Shown here: positions 33,083 to 46,800 of the stretch, one piece after another
Numbering within the stretch: the first letter of the stretch is position 1
Layout of the letters: each line of letters starts with the position of its first letter
Program-made: the position numbers and the translations under genes
Assembly: GCA_013054445.1 (NCBI GenBank)
Contig: JAAMPI010000192.1
Location: forward strand, 1 to 53,528
DNA length: 53,528 bases
Origin: Cudoniella acicularis
Taxonomy: Eukaryota > Ascomycota > Leotiomycetes > Helotiales > Helotiaceae
Reading direction: 5' to 3'
Notes under the pieces: generated by a model
The model's database searches: none
Told to the model about the DNA's origin: nothing
Seen by the model: the letters and a program-made list of their open reading frames with translations, nothing else

Positions 33083-36000
33083 TTATTGCCGAGCAGCTCC
33101 GAGACAGCCATCATAGAGCTGCTCCATCAAATGCGCTTCTGACTGGTAAGGTAGAATATTTCTTGTTGATTTGCTGACGGCACGTTTCTTCGGCGGCGCA
33201 TCGCCTTCGGCGAGTTTTCGTTGGATCTTGAGAATTTCGCGCAACTCCTTATCGTCGGCCGTGATTTGGGCTTTCAAAAAGTTGATGTCGTTATTCGATT
33301 TTAGAGTCTCCATTACGGGAATACGAGGTGTATAGGGGATTTCTGATACATTTGGGGGATCAATCGGAATAATCGATGGGTCGAGATACGAAGATGGTTT
33401 CGCGAGAAGAGTTGCCATATCAAGAGACTCGCCATGGGGAATCTTTTCGTGGTGAGATGGTGTGATGCAGTCCATGTCGACCTCTTTGCGGAGGACATGA
33501 TCAATATCAACCGCTGAGAAGTAGGCACACGCTTGAGGAAGGTCATTTATTCCAACCTGCTGGGAGAACATAGCTCGAGTCCAAACATTGGATATTTGCA
33601 AGGCCATTGCTGCCCGGTATTTGTCGTCCTCACGCACAAGATATCTGATCTCGTCATGAACTGTGATTGCTAGCCGCGCGTCGATATTAAATCGTCGAAT
33701 CAAGTAGTCCATCGAAATGATGAGTAGATGTAAATAGTCTACACCTGAAGATTGAATCGCCCAATTGATTCGAGATGTCATGAATCCTCCTTGGTTGACG
33801 AAGCGGCTCATCAGAGCTTCAGTGATACCTGCACCAAGAACGGGTGTGCGGGGTCGTTCTTGTTCTGCGAACTCTTCAAGCTTGTTGAAAACGAAGCTTT
33901 CCGTACCACCACGCCAGAAGGGCTTTTTGTGAAGAGTTTTTCTGTTCGTTTTCACACCTTTCGTTGCCTTGTAGAGGTTTCCAGCCGTCTTCATCGTCTC
34001 TGCCTCGGAAAGATTAGGATTAAATTGTCGTAGTAAAGTAGATGCAAATTTGAGACCAGCTCCATATATGCGACCATAGTTGAAGACCTTGGCGTCGTTT
34101 CTCGTGATTCCTAGAATGCCTGCCGTTCGAGAATGTAGATCTGTCCCGGCAGCTTTTGTACCCTCCAAGGTCATAAAACCGACTGCATTTCCACCATGGA
34201 TTTGAAATTGAGCGTCCCCAATCAGACTAGCAATCCAGAGTTCTTCTGAGTCTACGTCTGCTCCTACAAAGCAGTATCCAGGTGGAGCTCTGACCATCGA
34301 TTTAAGTTCCGAACCAACACGATTCTTTTTCGCATTGCTTGCTGTAAGCCACGTATTCTCGACTGCCCTGCGCGTGATTGTACCCATGGGAATAACTTGA
34401 GGCAAGATATAGCCAGTTTCCGATTCTGATTGGCCCTGCGATGATCCCTTAGCACCATCACTTTCGTAGACAACCATCTGAGACATGATCCGATCCCGTG
34501 CACTGATCCAATATGAACAAGAAGCATTCATCTCAAGCGCCTCCTTTGCATAGGTAAATTCGGAGGAGAGAATGCCCTTTTCGAAATAAGCCATATAGCT
34601 CTTTGCCATTGGATTTGCGCATCGTGCTGTTGGACCATCTTTGTGGGGTAACTTGAAGTAGACACCGCTCCTGTCATCCCGCAACGTGATATCCTTCTCT
34701 TCGAAAGCAGTGCACTCTTGCATCTGCTTCTGGCTGTACTTGTGAGCATCCGTAACTGGAACTCTGAAAGTCCACCCATACTTGTCAGACCACACCAAAG
34801 GATGACCGTCCCAAGATAATCGCAACAAGAGAGGCGCTATTCGAGTCCGTACAGTCAAACTAATTGGCTCGTCTTTCTTCACGAACAAATCCTTGTACCA
34901 CTGCGGCATTCCAGGCATCTTCTGTCTTGCCGCTGGCCGAGGAGGATCGTTCTTCTTCTTTCCCTTAACCATCTTGATTTCTTGACCAGACCAGTCCAGT
35001 TGTCGAAGCCATGGATCGTTGGTCCACTTCTCGGCATCTCCTTTGATAGATAACGCCTTTTCCGTCAAAGAAATGAGCCTCTCTTGAACAGCATCTGACA
35101 ACTTGTGATATGTTGCTTCGGCGTTGGCAATATATGATTCCCATGATTTATCCACGGGAAGGATGACGGACGAAAGGTGTCGGAGAGCGGCAAAACTGAC
35201 GGGATGGGGGCAGGTTTCCAAGAAATTCGGAAACACAATTTTGTAGACCCGATGCGTGATTGCAACATCCGCAGCACAATAATCTAGAAGCTCATCCAGC
35301 TTTTCTCTTACACCAGCTCGATCGAGTTCGCCAAATTGGTCCCTCTGTACCTTGTCGATTGTGACGTCCAGATGAAATTTTGCTACATCCCGTAGAGAGT
35401 TCACAGAACTTCGCCCGACCCATAATTCTTCTTCCTCTTCCGTCAGAGCCTTGTTTCCTAGCAAGGTAGCTAGCTCCGCGTTATCTGTCTCATTCGCAAT
35501 CTTATCTCTCAATTCCCGATTTTTCCGATGTTTCATCCACGTGGGTCTCTGGCGAGAGCACATCCCATTGACCGCTACGTGTAACGACATTGTATCCAGA
35601 AAATTGTTCTTCGATTGCTGCAAATCGTATTCTTCGGATATTCGCGCTCGATCGTAGCCAATATTGTGCCCAACAATAACTCGCGCTTGATTAGGATCAC
35701 CCAGGGGTATTAGGTGGCGATCGTTCTCGGTTTCTCCCAGCAGCCAAGGCGATAGCCATGCGTACCAATGTGTAGGACTGACAGCACACGCCATGACAGC
35801 GAAAGAGCTCTCCTTCCACATCACTTCCGTATCAAAACATAGCATATCCTCCTGTGGCGCATCGACCGCCTCGGTCCGGCCATCACCATAGTATTTTGTC
35901 CATCCGCTCCTTCGAACCCATTTTCGCGGCTTTGGAGGAGCATTTGCTCTCGTGAATTGCTTTGCTTTCGTCAAATATGGTTCGGCAGCATCGACACCTA

Positions 36001-36459
36001 GTTTGTAGAAATGTTCGTCCAGTGTTCGTCCTTGCAGTTCGGGGAGGTCAAACGAAATGGGTGGTGTATTATCGGTATTCTTTCCTAATAACTCATGCCG
36101 GCGGAGATGGTCCTTTGACAGTTCTACTAGTTCCTGGGGAGGAGGGGCGCCACTATCGGGGAAGATTTGGGAGTAGACATGGCTACTTAATTGCTGGACC
36201 CCTATTTCATTGAACCTGGCTTTTGGATCTTTTGTCACGGGTCAGAGAATTTCTTATAGAATAGGACTAGAGGACCATGCTTACTCAAGACGGAGTCTCC
36301 TGTGCTACTACCATCTGATTTGGCTGCCTCGGTGGCATAACATCTCCATTGTACTAAGAGTCTCGAGGTCTCCTGACGTCGCTGGGCGCGGTGCTTTGCA
36401 AGGCGCACAAAGCTGGCGCATGGTCTGCTCGAACAACCTGCGCGAAGTGAAAGAAGCAT
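33083..36459 (-). CDS. MIP1: Mitochondrial DNA polymerase gamma catalytic subunit
   Basis: Complement of exons 36285-36459 and 33083-36228, 1106 aa. The 56-bp intron (GTAAGC, CTGAC, AAG) lies after codon 58. Exon 1 is an Arg/Ser/Ala-rich, acid-free presequence (about 45 residues) typical of mitochondrial import. The 3'-5' exonuclease motifs are present: Exo I FDTE (Asp191, Glu193), Exo II VGHNIGYDRA, Exo III YCAADV. Family A polymerase motifs follow: motif A ADVDSEEL (about 712), motif B with NYGRIYGAG (about 774) and motif C VHDE (about 914). All catalytic residues are intact, so the enzyme should replicate and proofread mitochondrial DNA. The length is close to the conserved core of fungal Mip1; the long C-terminal extension of yeast Mip1 is lacking. 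It is transcribed divergently from the SLX8-like gene with about 390 bp between starts. Confidence 0.97.
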
Positions 36460-36846
36460 GCTATGGGCGGCGCAGGTCTGCTAGAGCATGTTATTAATAT
36501 TCGCAGGCGCTCTGCAGTGCATAGAGCTCTAGCTTTGGAGTATCGGTGATGTTCCTGATGATTCTTCAGTCGCGAGAGAAAGATAATCTCAGCCACGCCA
36601 CTGCACTGGCATTCGGCCGTCAGCCCCTGGGCGCTCAGTAATCGATAAGGGCAGAAGGCCCAAAGCAGTAACGCGGCGGTGGCACTGTGGCACACCCTAT
36701 CCGTCATTAATGGCGTTGGCGACACCACAGCCATCAACAACACACGTCTGGTTTTCTCTTTTCTCTCTCTTCTCTTTGCGGCCAAAGAGCCGTAGTATAG
36801 TATATATCTTTCCTTGTCTCGGGGAAAGAAGCTTGCAGACTGTGAA
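36460..36846. promoter_or_regulatory. Shared divergent promoter region MIP1 / SLX8-like
   Basis: The 387 bp between two divergent start codons. CT-rich tracts near 36750-36780 and a TATAGTATATATA-like stretch at about 36796 lie just upstream of the plus-strand gene. No specific operator recognised. Confidence 0.4.
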
Positions 36847-37965
36847 ATGTCAACAAGGCCCTCAATTCCCCACTACTCATCGTCGCCCTATTCACCTGAG
36901 GCCGGTTTGGGAGGAGCATCGCCTTCACTATGGGGCTCGCCTTCCCACAACTCACCTGGGAACGACTACGACGACGACGACTTGACGCTTCCGCCGATCA
37001 ACCCCGACGCCGACAACAACAACAACTACAACTACGGCCTCCTGCCCCCGTTCCTTAACAACCCTCAGTTCTTTGGCGGCTCTTTGTCGCCTTTTGGTGC
37101 ACTCCTTGCATCAACTTCAGTTGGCCGAGCGCAGGACGACCACAATCAAGATCAACTTCCACCGCTCTCAAATCAACAGTCCCAGCGACAACAACCGCTC
37201 GTTTCGCAGTACCGGCTGGCAGAGTCGGAGTCTCCGGATCCGTTTGCGGATTGGAGCGATTTACCGAACCTGGACGGTATCTCACCTATTCACCAGCGCT
37301 CGCCAGACCTTGACGCCCCAGTCACTGACCCTCCAATGCCGCCTTCTCGCAACACAACACGCCGATCTGGCTTTGTCGACCTCACAGAATCATCGCCACC
37401 ATCAAACAACATGCCACCAAGCAGGAAGCGCAAGGCGGAGGACGGAGGCCAAGGGAGAGTACGAAAGACTGCTCGAGCTTCAGCCAGCCGTGCGACTTCA
37501 ACACCCAAGAGATCCGCGAGCGTGGATTTGGACAAGGTCGAGGTTGTCGATTTGGCAGATGTGGAGAATGAGGCGCAGTACAATGAGTTGGCAGCGAAGC
37601 AGCAGGCAGAGTTGATCAAGAAGCAACAGCAGGATGAGGCAACACGGCCAGTCCGACTAGCGGATTTCAACTGTATCATCTGTATGGACAATCCAACAGA
37701 TTTGACAGTCACACACTGTGGTATGTATTTCATCTCACCTGGTTATTGTCGCACCTACTAACTCTGCAAAGGCCATCTTTTCTGCTCCGAATGTCTTCAC
37801 CAAGCACTCTATGCCGGCGACAAGAGATCTTGCCCTGTCTGCAGAACAGCAATCAGTACGACATTGGTTGGAGGCCAGAAGAAACAACCGAAGAACGGCG
37901 TCTACGCTCTGGAAATGAAGTTGATGACCGCAAATCGAAAAGGAAAACGACCGGTTAGGTCATAA
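36847..37965 (+). CDS. SLX8: RING-finger E3, SUMO-targeted ubiquitin ligase (Slx8-like)
   Basis: Exons 36847-37720 and 37772-37965 give 355 aa; the 51-bp intron (GTATGT, CTAAC, AAG) splits the RING after Cys291. The start is the first ATG in frame. The N-terminal 270 residues are disordered (Ser, Pro, Asn, Gln, Asp-rich; a poly-Asn run near 57-60) and carry two SUMO-interacting motifs: FVDLT followed by acidic/Ser residues (176-180) and VVDLADVE (233-240). A basic KRK segment lies near 194. The C-terminal C3HC4 RING has Cys276, Cys279, Cys291, His293, Cys296, Cys299, Cys312 and Cys315. SIMs plus a terminal RING is the layout of Slx8/RNF4-type ligases, which ubiquitinate SUMO-conjugated proteins in the nucleus during DNA repair. 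The SIM assignment is motif-based inference. Confidence 0.8.
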
Positions 37966-38325
37966 TGATTGGGCCCTAGCATATCTGGAAGGCTCTATGG
38001 CGTATTGGTTGGAGGGACGGGCATTTGGGGTACAGGGCAAGACATGATACCATGTTAGATTATTTTGGGAGGCGTTACCCGCACATCACAGGGTTCAGTC
38101 CAGCAATCTTCCGGAGAATTCATGATATTACACACTCCATCTTTTGTTCTCTGTTCCTGTCTCTGAATTTGGGTACTGTGCCAAAAACTACAAACACCGC
38201 ATAAAAACTTTGACAACAAGTTTTCTATGGGGCCAGCCCGCAAACCTCCGTGGCTCGATGCGCCCGAGGACCTGAGGTGGAATTGGGAAGGGGTTGTGCC
38301 TTTCAAGTGAGTGCTTGGAAAAGGC
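37966..38325. other. Intergenic between convergent genes
   Basis: No gene seen; 3' UTRs of the SLX8-like and CofD-like genes. Confidence 0.6.
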
Positions 38326-39975
38326 TCAGCTTACACCCAGAGTATTTCTCCTCAACTTATCACCCCTCGGGTCCCTCCTTCCTATAATCGCCTCCAGCGC
38401 TTGTCCAAGAGCAGTCCCATCATAAATCATACCCTCCCCACCCTCATTCCTCCTCCCATAAATCCTCACAGATTCCACTCCCAACCTACCCAATTCCTCC
38501 TTCTCGACCCTCGGCGTCCCCTCCCCTTGCAAGTGAATAACATGCGTAACATATTCTTTCCACGCTCCCTCATCAACTTCCTTCTCAGACCCCTGACAAG
38601 CCTTCCCAATCGCAGCAATGAAATCCCTCGCTCCGAATTCCTCATCTCCCGCAGCGCGAGTCTCTCGGTCTAAACTCCCGTTCAGAATCAAGATTTTAAA
38701 GCGTACATTCCCAGCTCGGATGGCGTTCCCGACTCCGCGCAGGATGAGCGAGGGAATAACGCTGGTGTAGAGACTACCGATGCTGTAGATCACACAACTC
38801 GCTTCTTGGATACTACCTATAACCTTCGGGTTCGGCGCTGGTCTTATTTCCTGTCCGTAAGGGTTGATGTACCAGATTCTCTCGATGGGAGAAGGCAAGT
38901 CCTCGGTGTGTGTTTTATGGAAAGAGATATATTGTTTTCGTAATGTGGGGAGAGAGCCAGGGAGGTTGGCGTCTTCAATGTGATCGTGCTCGCTTAGTTC
39001 CTTTGAGAGTTTTCTTGTGTGAGAGAGCGGGCTCATCGGCTCTTCTTCCTGTTCTTGTGGAGAGGAGCCTTGAATAACTGGCGCAGCAGTCGGTGCTGAG
39101 GGGTGAGAAATAGAGTTTTGGCCTGTGATTACCGTTCCATTTTTCAGGCCTGCAGAGATATGGTGCGAGAAATTGCTGTTTATGGCTGGGATGACGTTCA
39201 CGTTGTTGGGGACGCCTGTGATGGCTCCGAGTAGATAAATTCCAGACTCAAAACTGCCTGTGAAGAGACGGGCGCCGGTGAGAAAGAGGTTACCTACTGA
39301 GGCGCTTTGGAAGTTGAATACAGATGAGGGGCGAGCTCTTTTGACGATTTCGAGATTGATGGTATTGAGGAATGAGCGTATTAGTTCGCGCTTTTCGGAG
39401 GAGATAGAGGTCCAGAGGGGGTGCCGGGCTTCGACTATGTCGAGCCATTCTTCGCGGGCTGCAGTGGATTCGGAGGCTAGCCGGTGGTTGAACAGTATTT
39501 TGATTGCTGTGGTTTCTAGGGAGGTGGGGTCTTCGGGGATGAGGCGGACAAGTCGACCTGGTTGAAGTTAGAGAAATCTTCGAAGTGAAATGTAATTTGC
39601 TTTTAAGTAGCAGTATTAGCAACCAAAATTGCCGCTGGGGAATATGTGGCCGAGAATAAAACTCCCATCGAGCTTATATATACTTCAAATAGATAGAATA
39701 GAAAGAAGGGAATACTTACTTCTCACATCGCCAATTCCTGGCCCTCCAAACACTCTTATCAACTCACTTGAGCTCCCACCATTATCAGAAATAGGAATGA
39801 TACTTCATTTCATCAGCACTTATTCTTTTATCTCCTCTAGTTAAGTATGCAAATGATGAAGAGTAACCTACTAGCTCAACGAACATCCCTTATCCTCTGC
39901 AACCTTTCCAAAAACATCAACCAGATTGTTGGCTGCACTCCCGCCTGAAAAGACAACGATATGGCGTCTATTCAT
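38326..39975 (-). CDS. CofD/YvcK-like (UPF0052) protein
   Basis: Complement of exons 39872-39975, 39802 down to 39720, and 39557 down to 38326, 472 aa. Introns are 69 and 162 bp with consistent phases. The N-terminus has VVFSGGSAANNLVDVF (residues 7-22), then ISDNGGSSSELIRVFGGPG with GDVRSRL, both hallmark phosphate/nucleotide-binding segments of the CofD fold. Later blocks FNFQSASVGNLFLTG and a GSLYTSVIPSLIL-like segment (CVIYSIGSLYTS) are typical of the family. In bacteria CofD transfers 2-phospholactate to a flavin precursor, and YvcK binds UDP-sugars and controls carbon metabolism; the fungal members have no established reaction. A Ser/Pro/Glu-rich insertion (around residues 220-260) separates the halves. 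The start ATG is the first after an in-frame stop upstream. Confidence 0.88.
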
Positions 39976-40836
39976 CCTGAAAGCCTTGGTATTACCTCGA
40001 AACTTGAGGCAACCATCACCAACTTATAGCGCTGAAAAAATATTAAGATTTGAGGCTGTGGTGTTGAGTGGACACGCTGGCTTGTTGATGTTGACAGCTT
40101 ATCTTAGTTCTCAGTCTCGAGATGACGACGCCAATGACTCACTAGCTAGTGGTTTGATGCAAAATTTCGTTGGCGTCTATCGGGGAAAATACTTGACATA
40201 CTTCCCGTTGGCCTGAAAAGGAGTCTTGTTATGGCGGTAACGGGGCCATGAGGTGCTAAAGCCGGGGATGAGGACAAAGAGGATGCTACCAATCACGTGC
40301 AAAAGGCGGATTATAGTCACGTGGATACTCTTTCAGGGGATGTTCAAATTCCCAGAGCTGTTAGTAAATGGTCAAGCTGTCTGCTTAAGGAGGTTAAAGT
40401 GCTTTTGTCGTCCTTTTAAAGGTCATGTGGGGGATTCATACGAAAGTGGAAGTGAGAGATGTGACTCTATTACTCTGAAAGACAGAGACATAATGGATAT
40501 TGTGATAGGTCTGATGTCGCGGAGGTTAGCATTTCTCAAATACACAATAGACCATATTGCTTAACCTTATCGGCGCTTCGGCCTCGAGCAACTGGTGGTA
40601 ATTGCCGTTGACTTCTGCCATTGGTCAAGACTCAATGATGAATTAGTTCCACCGCCAATTAAATCACTGTGTAAAGTTCCATTCCTAATGGAATTAGGGT
40701 CATCTTGTTTGATATTAATGTTTTGTACAATGTGGCAGGCACCAGTAGCCCGTGCGAAAAATGTGAGGGTATAATGCTTTTGCAGACTCCTTAAATAAAG
40801 CAATATATACCATCAAAATATTGACTTCCAATTTCT
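39976..40836. other. Intergenic, no gene seen
   Basis: 860 bp between the CofD-like start and the TEL1 stop. The ORF 40253-40564 shows no coding bias or motif. Contains the CofD-like promoter. Confidence 0.6.
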
Positions 40837-43800
40837 TCACGCATATGCCGCCCACCCTGTCCGAATTAGAATGGAAACCCATATCGAGAGGGCATGAGAA
40901 CTTACCAGAAAATAACACAGCCAGGTTCCTCTCATCACCAGCCTGATTAATGAGATCATTTACCGTTGCCGTTACACTCAGAGTCTTTGATAGCTTTTTG
41001 TTGACGACGGTCAACGCCCTATCTGCCTCACCAGGTTCATTCACCACCTCTTTCGTTTTGACCAAGTTATCAATGTTGTCCCTCGTAGCCCCGCTCTGGT
41101 CCTCCAGTTTGTCCTTCTGTAGATTCGCCAACCGAACAGGCGAGATGGACCAGCTGTACAGAGGATCATAGCGTAGCACATCAAGGATGGTCATAATGCT
41201 GTAAACTTCTTTCCTCAGTGCCTCGAGAGTGAACTCACAACATCGACGGAAGACTCCTTCGGTTTTTGTGATACCCATGCCGTCCACAATGTCTCGAGTC
41301 AGGCGGAATGGCACAACCTCTGGGATTCTCAGTACGCGACCCATCTCAAAAGCGACACCAAGATCTATGTGCACGACCTCTCCACTTTGGGCATCAAGGA
41401 GAATATTGTGCCCGTGTCTATCACCCAGGCCAAGTACGTGTCCAAGTATCGAAATTGCAGCTGTGCTTCTTGTATATGCTAGCCTCTTCACAAACCATTC
41501 GTCGGGGTCAGTAAACCTCTCCGTAAAGAAATATCTCATGACAGGATGGAATTGCTCTGTTACACTACGGAACTTCTTGACTCGTATATCGTTCGACTGG
41601 TCTGCTACTCCGCTAATCTCCGTTCGGCATTGGCTACCTTTTAGATCTTTAGGGTAGTATCTCTCATGGGCTGGCATTAGATAATCATGGAGGGGGATTG
41701 TGTTGGGGACAAACTCTATGACTCCAGCAATCGATGTCAACGGCAAGACCTTGTAGGTTCGGATATTTAAATTTCTTTGCCGAGTCGAACGATTTATTTT
41801 CAGAAGTTCACTGACTTGCTCGAAAACTTGCTCCATGATAGCGTCTTGGCGTAGATCATCACTGCCGCCTTTGACCTGAGGGTTGTTAGAAGAATTTGAG
41901 CGATTGTTGTTCGGGTCCTTTACCAACTGTTTGAATTTTGCGCCATTATCAGCAATTGCTGTTATTATTTTTGGTGCACTCACACCGGATGCGATCGACA
42001 TATGCGGTTCCAGTCGTGACATCACCGGTAGTCTAGAGTAGTCGAGGCCTGGAGAAAGAGGGATTTGCATGGTGGGTGGAGGAATTCTCACTTTAGATAA
42101 TTGGCTGTTTAGACGGTTTGCAGGCGGCGAATCCTTCACATATACCCGTCTTCCAGATTTGTATCGGTCATCTTTCTCTCCAGCGAGCATGCAGTATAAT
42201 TTGTTTGTAGAGTTCAGCTCTCCCCAAATCTGGCCGACTTGCGGACTGCTTCCCAGTTGGCTTGCCACTTTCCTGGCAGCTGCTCGTCTTGAAATGGCGG
42301 CTTCGTCCTTTGAACTAGGTCGGTTGTTCATGCCGGCGTAGATCACATACATACCATGATATGGATGTTCCGTGCAAATTCGCAGGACTAATACGAACAA
42401 AAGTTGTTGAAATTTGACCGCAGAGTCCTGAAGGCGAGATGTGAGCTGATTCATAAGAGGCGCAAATTTGCGGCTGGGTACTCCGTTGATACGTCCCGAT
42501 ACCGCATCATTTGCAAGTGACTCGTCGGCATGCTCAAGCCAAAGTGCTGAAAAACGGAGAGCGGTACTGTCGTGATTGTCCGATGCTGCTAATGAGAGCA
42601 GATAATTCTCCAAGCTCTGGCGCAAGAACTCTTCCCTGCTGGAAATATGACGTTGCAGCTCCTCATCGTCCAGTTTAGACCATGTTTTAGCCTTGATATA
42701 AGCGTGTTTAAAGGTGGTTTTATCGTTTGTTGAGGTCGCGGTTTTCAATAATGTTTCCCATTGCTCGACCTCATCTTTTTTCCCTTTGCTCAACTTCTTG
42801 AGACGTTCAAGGTCTTCAAGACTATCAGGATCTCCAAGCTGCTGATCACAAAATGCAGCGAACTGATGGAATACCTGTCCAGCTTCGCTGCCGGTGGCTC
42901 GCCCTTTCAAGTCCTTCAGTGCAGGCTTTAGGTATTTCTCGAGGATTTTATCCGCCTTCTCCAGTCTTGCTACAGATACCTGATGTCCGATTTTGGAGAG
43001 CAAGTCTGAACGACCGACTGGAATATTTTGTCTCTTTAAGATCGAGGCACTGTCTAAGGCTTGCAACATTCCAATCGAAGAAGCCATCTCTCCTTGATCC
43101 CAAAGTGCGTTGGCAGCTTCAACATGGATTGCTGCATCGAGATGCAATGACAACGAACTACAAAGAGGAATAAGGTCCATCATAGAAGTTGCTAAAGAGA
43201 GAGATTCTTGAAGTGCGCTGTGGGCCCGGTTAAGCGTCGATGCAAGAAGTGATGCTCGCACCTCAACTAGACGGGTGTCAACAAGCTCAACGTTGATCAA
43301 ATTCCGGAGGCGAAGCTGTTGATTTATTGTGCTCAAGGTTGTGCCTCTGCAAGAAAGTATCTGGCTGACATCGTCAAACCTGAGTTTGTTAGTCTATGAA
43401 TAGCATCTAGCATAGAAGTACTATACCTGCCAATCTTCATCCAGTGAGAACGAGCTTCAAACCTTTCAAGCATGTGCTCAATTTGTTGAGACCCCTGTGC
43501 ACTGAGAACTTCATCCAATTCAACAAGAGCTGCCAGAGTCTGGAGAGATCCATGGAGATCGCTGGCGGTAAGGTCATCTCGGACGAGACTGGTCATTGTG
43601 CAATTGAGGCCTTCATCGATTACTTGTCGTATGGTTCCATGGTCAGCAGCTGTGTGAATTGTTTGAAAAGCTTTATACATTGTGAGGGCATTATTTTCAC
43701 ACGCACTGGGAACCGGTATATCCCATTGCTCAAGCTTGCGTGCCGTTCGAAACATAGACTCCAATGATGCAGTGCTAATACCCACCGACTGCTGAGCCTG

Positions 43801-46800
43801 TAGCAGAGAATGCGAGAGGCCGCTAAGACTAAGGACCTCGAGCGCCTTGACTAGTGACTGTGCATCCTGATCTGCAGCGGGGTTTCGTTTCCTGATGTGA
43901 CTATCGTATTGGGCGCCACGAAAAGCAAGCCCTTTGGTACCATCTCTTTCATATTCAAAACGGGCCAAGATCGTGTCAAGCCCTGCCTTTTGCTGGACAC
44001 CATAATAAAGATCGGGATCATCGATGTTTTGGAAAATAGTGAGCAGCATTTCTCCCGATATATCATTCTGTTCGGCATTGTCTCTAACGGATGAGCGCCG
44101 AGAAGATTTTACAGGAGCAGAGTAGTGCTCCTCGGCGAACAGGAGCGCAGTTTTGAACATACCACAATGCGTAGCAGCTTTCGCGGCCTTAAGATAGTCA
44201 ATACTGAGCCAATGGAGTCTATCTGCCGACGAGTTCTCGTTCGGAATAGGTTGGGTGCGCAGATAGAGGATTGCATTTATCAGGACTTTCAAATTATTCT
44301 TGTCGATAGTCTCGCTGTTTCCAAACCATGTGACAGTAGCTGTCGATAAACTCTTTTTCGTAGCATGTTGGCTCTGAGACTCTGTTGATAAAACGAGGTG
44401 GATAATAAATGGAAAAGCTCGTTCTGCAAAACCATGGACTGTTTTCAAGGCTGGTACCAAAGCAGAGAGCAAAGTATCTTTTGGCACTGACAGAGCTAAT
44501 GCGATGGAAAGATCGCGCAGCCAATGCTTACGGAAGATGGCCTGGCTATCAAAAGCATCCTCGGGAATTTCAGTTTCTTCGAAAAACTCGGAAGGCGGAG
44601 TTTGGTAAGGAGTCCAAACCGAGGCATTATAAAGGTCCATACCAAGACACTTCTGACAAGTTGTCACGAGAGTCTCATCAGAGGTTGTCATGATAAACCG
44701 TAGAGCAGCCTCAGCTAGACCCACTTCGCGCTCCTCGTACCCAAGGGTGAGTTCTCTTAAAAGATTGAGAACACAAACTCGGGAACTTCCGCCCTCTTCC
44801 ACCAATGTAGATAATTCCTTGATCTGGGTTAAAGCCGACTCACGTAGGAGTTCCTGATCTATGTGCCCTGAAGCAACGAATGCTCTACCAAGAACTCGTG
44901 CAGCCCAAGACAAATATTCCTTGCTGGCAGATTCTCCTCGGCAAGATTTCCAGACCATAACCACCATATCTATAGCGGACTGGTCATCACCCAAGACGTC
45001 ATTTCGGAAAGAAGCTGGACCGTGAAATTCCGAGCACAGCATCTGCAAGGCCAGTTTCCGAGATGGGCGGCTCAACATCTTTTCAGTTATGTGCTCATCC
45101 TGTAAGAGCTGAATGAGAAGATTGCTCTCTGGTGTCCCTGTGTCAGCATTGCCCATCCACTCAGTGTTTAAGGCTGCGTCGAGCAGTGCACAAAAATTGG
45201 GACTTGATCGCACTCGAGAGGTCTTGCTGTAATTATTCAGGTAAGCTGAAAACCATTCATGGAAGAGTTTGGCTCTTTCTTTGGTGGTTTTATGTTGGCT
45301 TTCTTGGGTGCTACTCGAACGGTCGGATTTCTGAAGTGCTCTCATTGATCCTAGTATTGAGAGGGAAATACCAGCCACGAAAGAAGGCGTCTGGGAAAGG
45401 TAGTCTGAGCCATAGTTCAAGAGATATTCCGTGAGGCTAATGGCATCATCTGCACATTGAGGATCGTTTATAAAGGGTCGAATGGTGTGCAATAGCATTT
45501 CCACCGGGTAGCCTTTGATAGCCGAATCACCGGCTAGGCAAATAAGTACCCTGAGCTTTCGAAGCACAGAGCAAGCGTGTAGCGATCCCAAGGCCGGATG
45601 TATAGTAATTGAGAGCTTTCTGGCAACAAATGTTACCAGAGCTGGTGTGTACATGGCTGCACTCTCAAATTCGGTCTTGGAGCACAGATAATTGATCTCG
45701 GTAGTCAAGTACTTCGCTTTGAAGGTTGGTTGTTGATTTGGTGGCAAAACTGTATGGATTGCGTTTGTAGACTTGATTGTAGTGAAAATATTGGCCGCGT
45801 AGACGAATTCCTTGTTTCTCCTGAGATACTTCTCGAGGTTATCTTGCGGATCGCTGATGTTGTAGAGAAGAGCTACGATGTCTGCAAAATGCAGGTTTAC
45901 GCAATGAAGGTAGAGGTCCGACCCAAGGCGTCTCTTCACACGTACATCGCCCGCAACACGCTTTTTGTCACTACTTGGGGGAAGAGGCCGGCTAGCATCG
46001 TACGCGATTGTATACGCCATAATTTTGGTGAAGCACTCGCGGAGTAGTTCGTGTACTTCCACTCCAAGAATCTTAGCAACTTCCTCAACTTTTGCATCTT
46101 GCCCTCGCATCATCATTAAACCAACTACCTCTTCTTGTGCGTCTAGGACAAGGTCTTGGAGGCTTGGAAAGCCAAAAATCTGATATGGTATGCTTGAGAT
46201 GTCCTCTTTCTTAAACTCTTCCACGACTTCTTCCACGGCCTCTTCACTATCCTCTTCCTCGAGCCAGGTATATAGTAGTTGAGGGGCAAAAAGTGCGAAT
46301 AACTCTCTAGCACTGCTGAGTTTGAGGGACGAGGAAACATCCGAGAGACATCTTGAAGCATGGTCAATACATTCCGGTACCCTACCAGCAACTTCAAAGA
46401 TATGGTAAATGCACCGTCGCAAAAGGGTTGGCCACGCTGAGGCTAGCTTTGAGAAGACAAACACCCTAAATGAGATACCCTCTCGCCAAACAGAATCGGA
46501 AGGGAGATTGTTGAGAATATCGAGGAAGACATCCTCATGGTCATGCAGTAGAAATAAACGAAAGATGGTTGGAAGTTGGTTCCCGATGTAGAATTTGACG
46601 GAAGCCTCGGTCTTTTGAAGCAGGTCAAAGAGGCTGGAACGTGCTGATGGCAAGGAGAGCCTCTCTCCATATCCAGGCTCCTCTCGGAGGAGAAACAGCA
46701 AGAGGTCAGCCACACCCTTCTGCACATCCGGAGAGAGAATGTTATTTCCAAGAGCTTTGGCGATAAAATATTCGTACAATTGTGACGTCAACTTCACTAG

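Noticed and set aside
37073..37733. Long ORFs on both strands overlapping the RING gene
   Set aside because: Shadows of the Ser/Pro/Gln-rich coding frame; no independent start context or motif.
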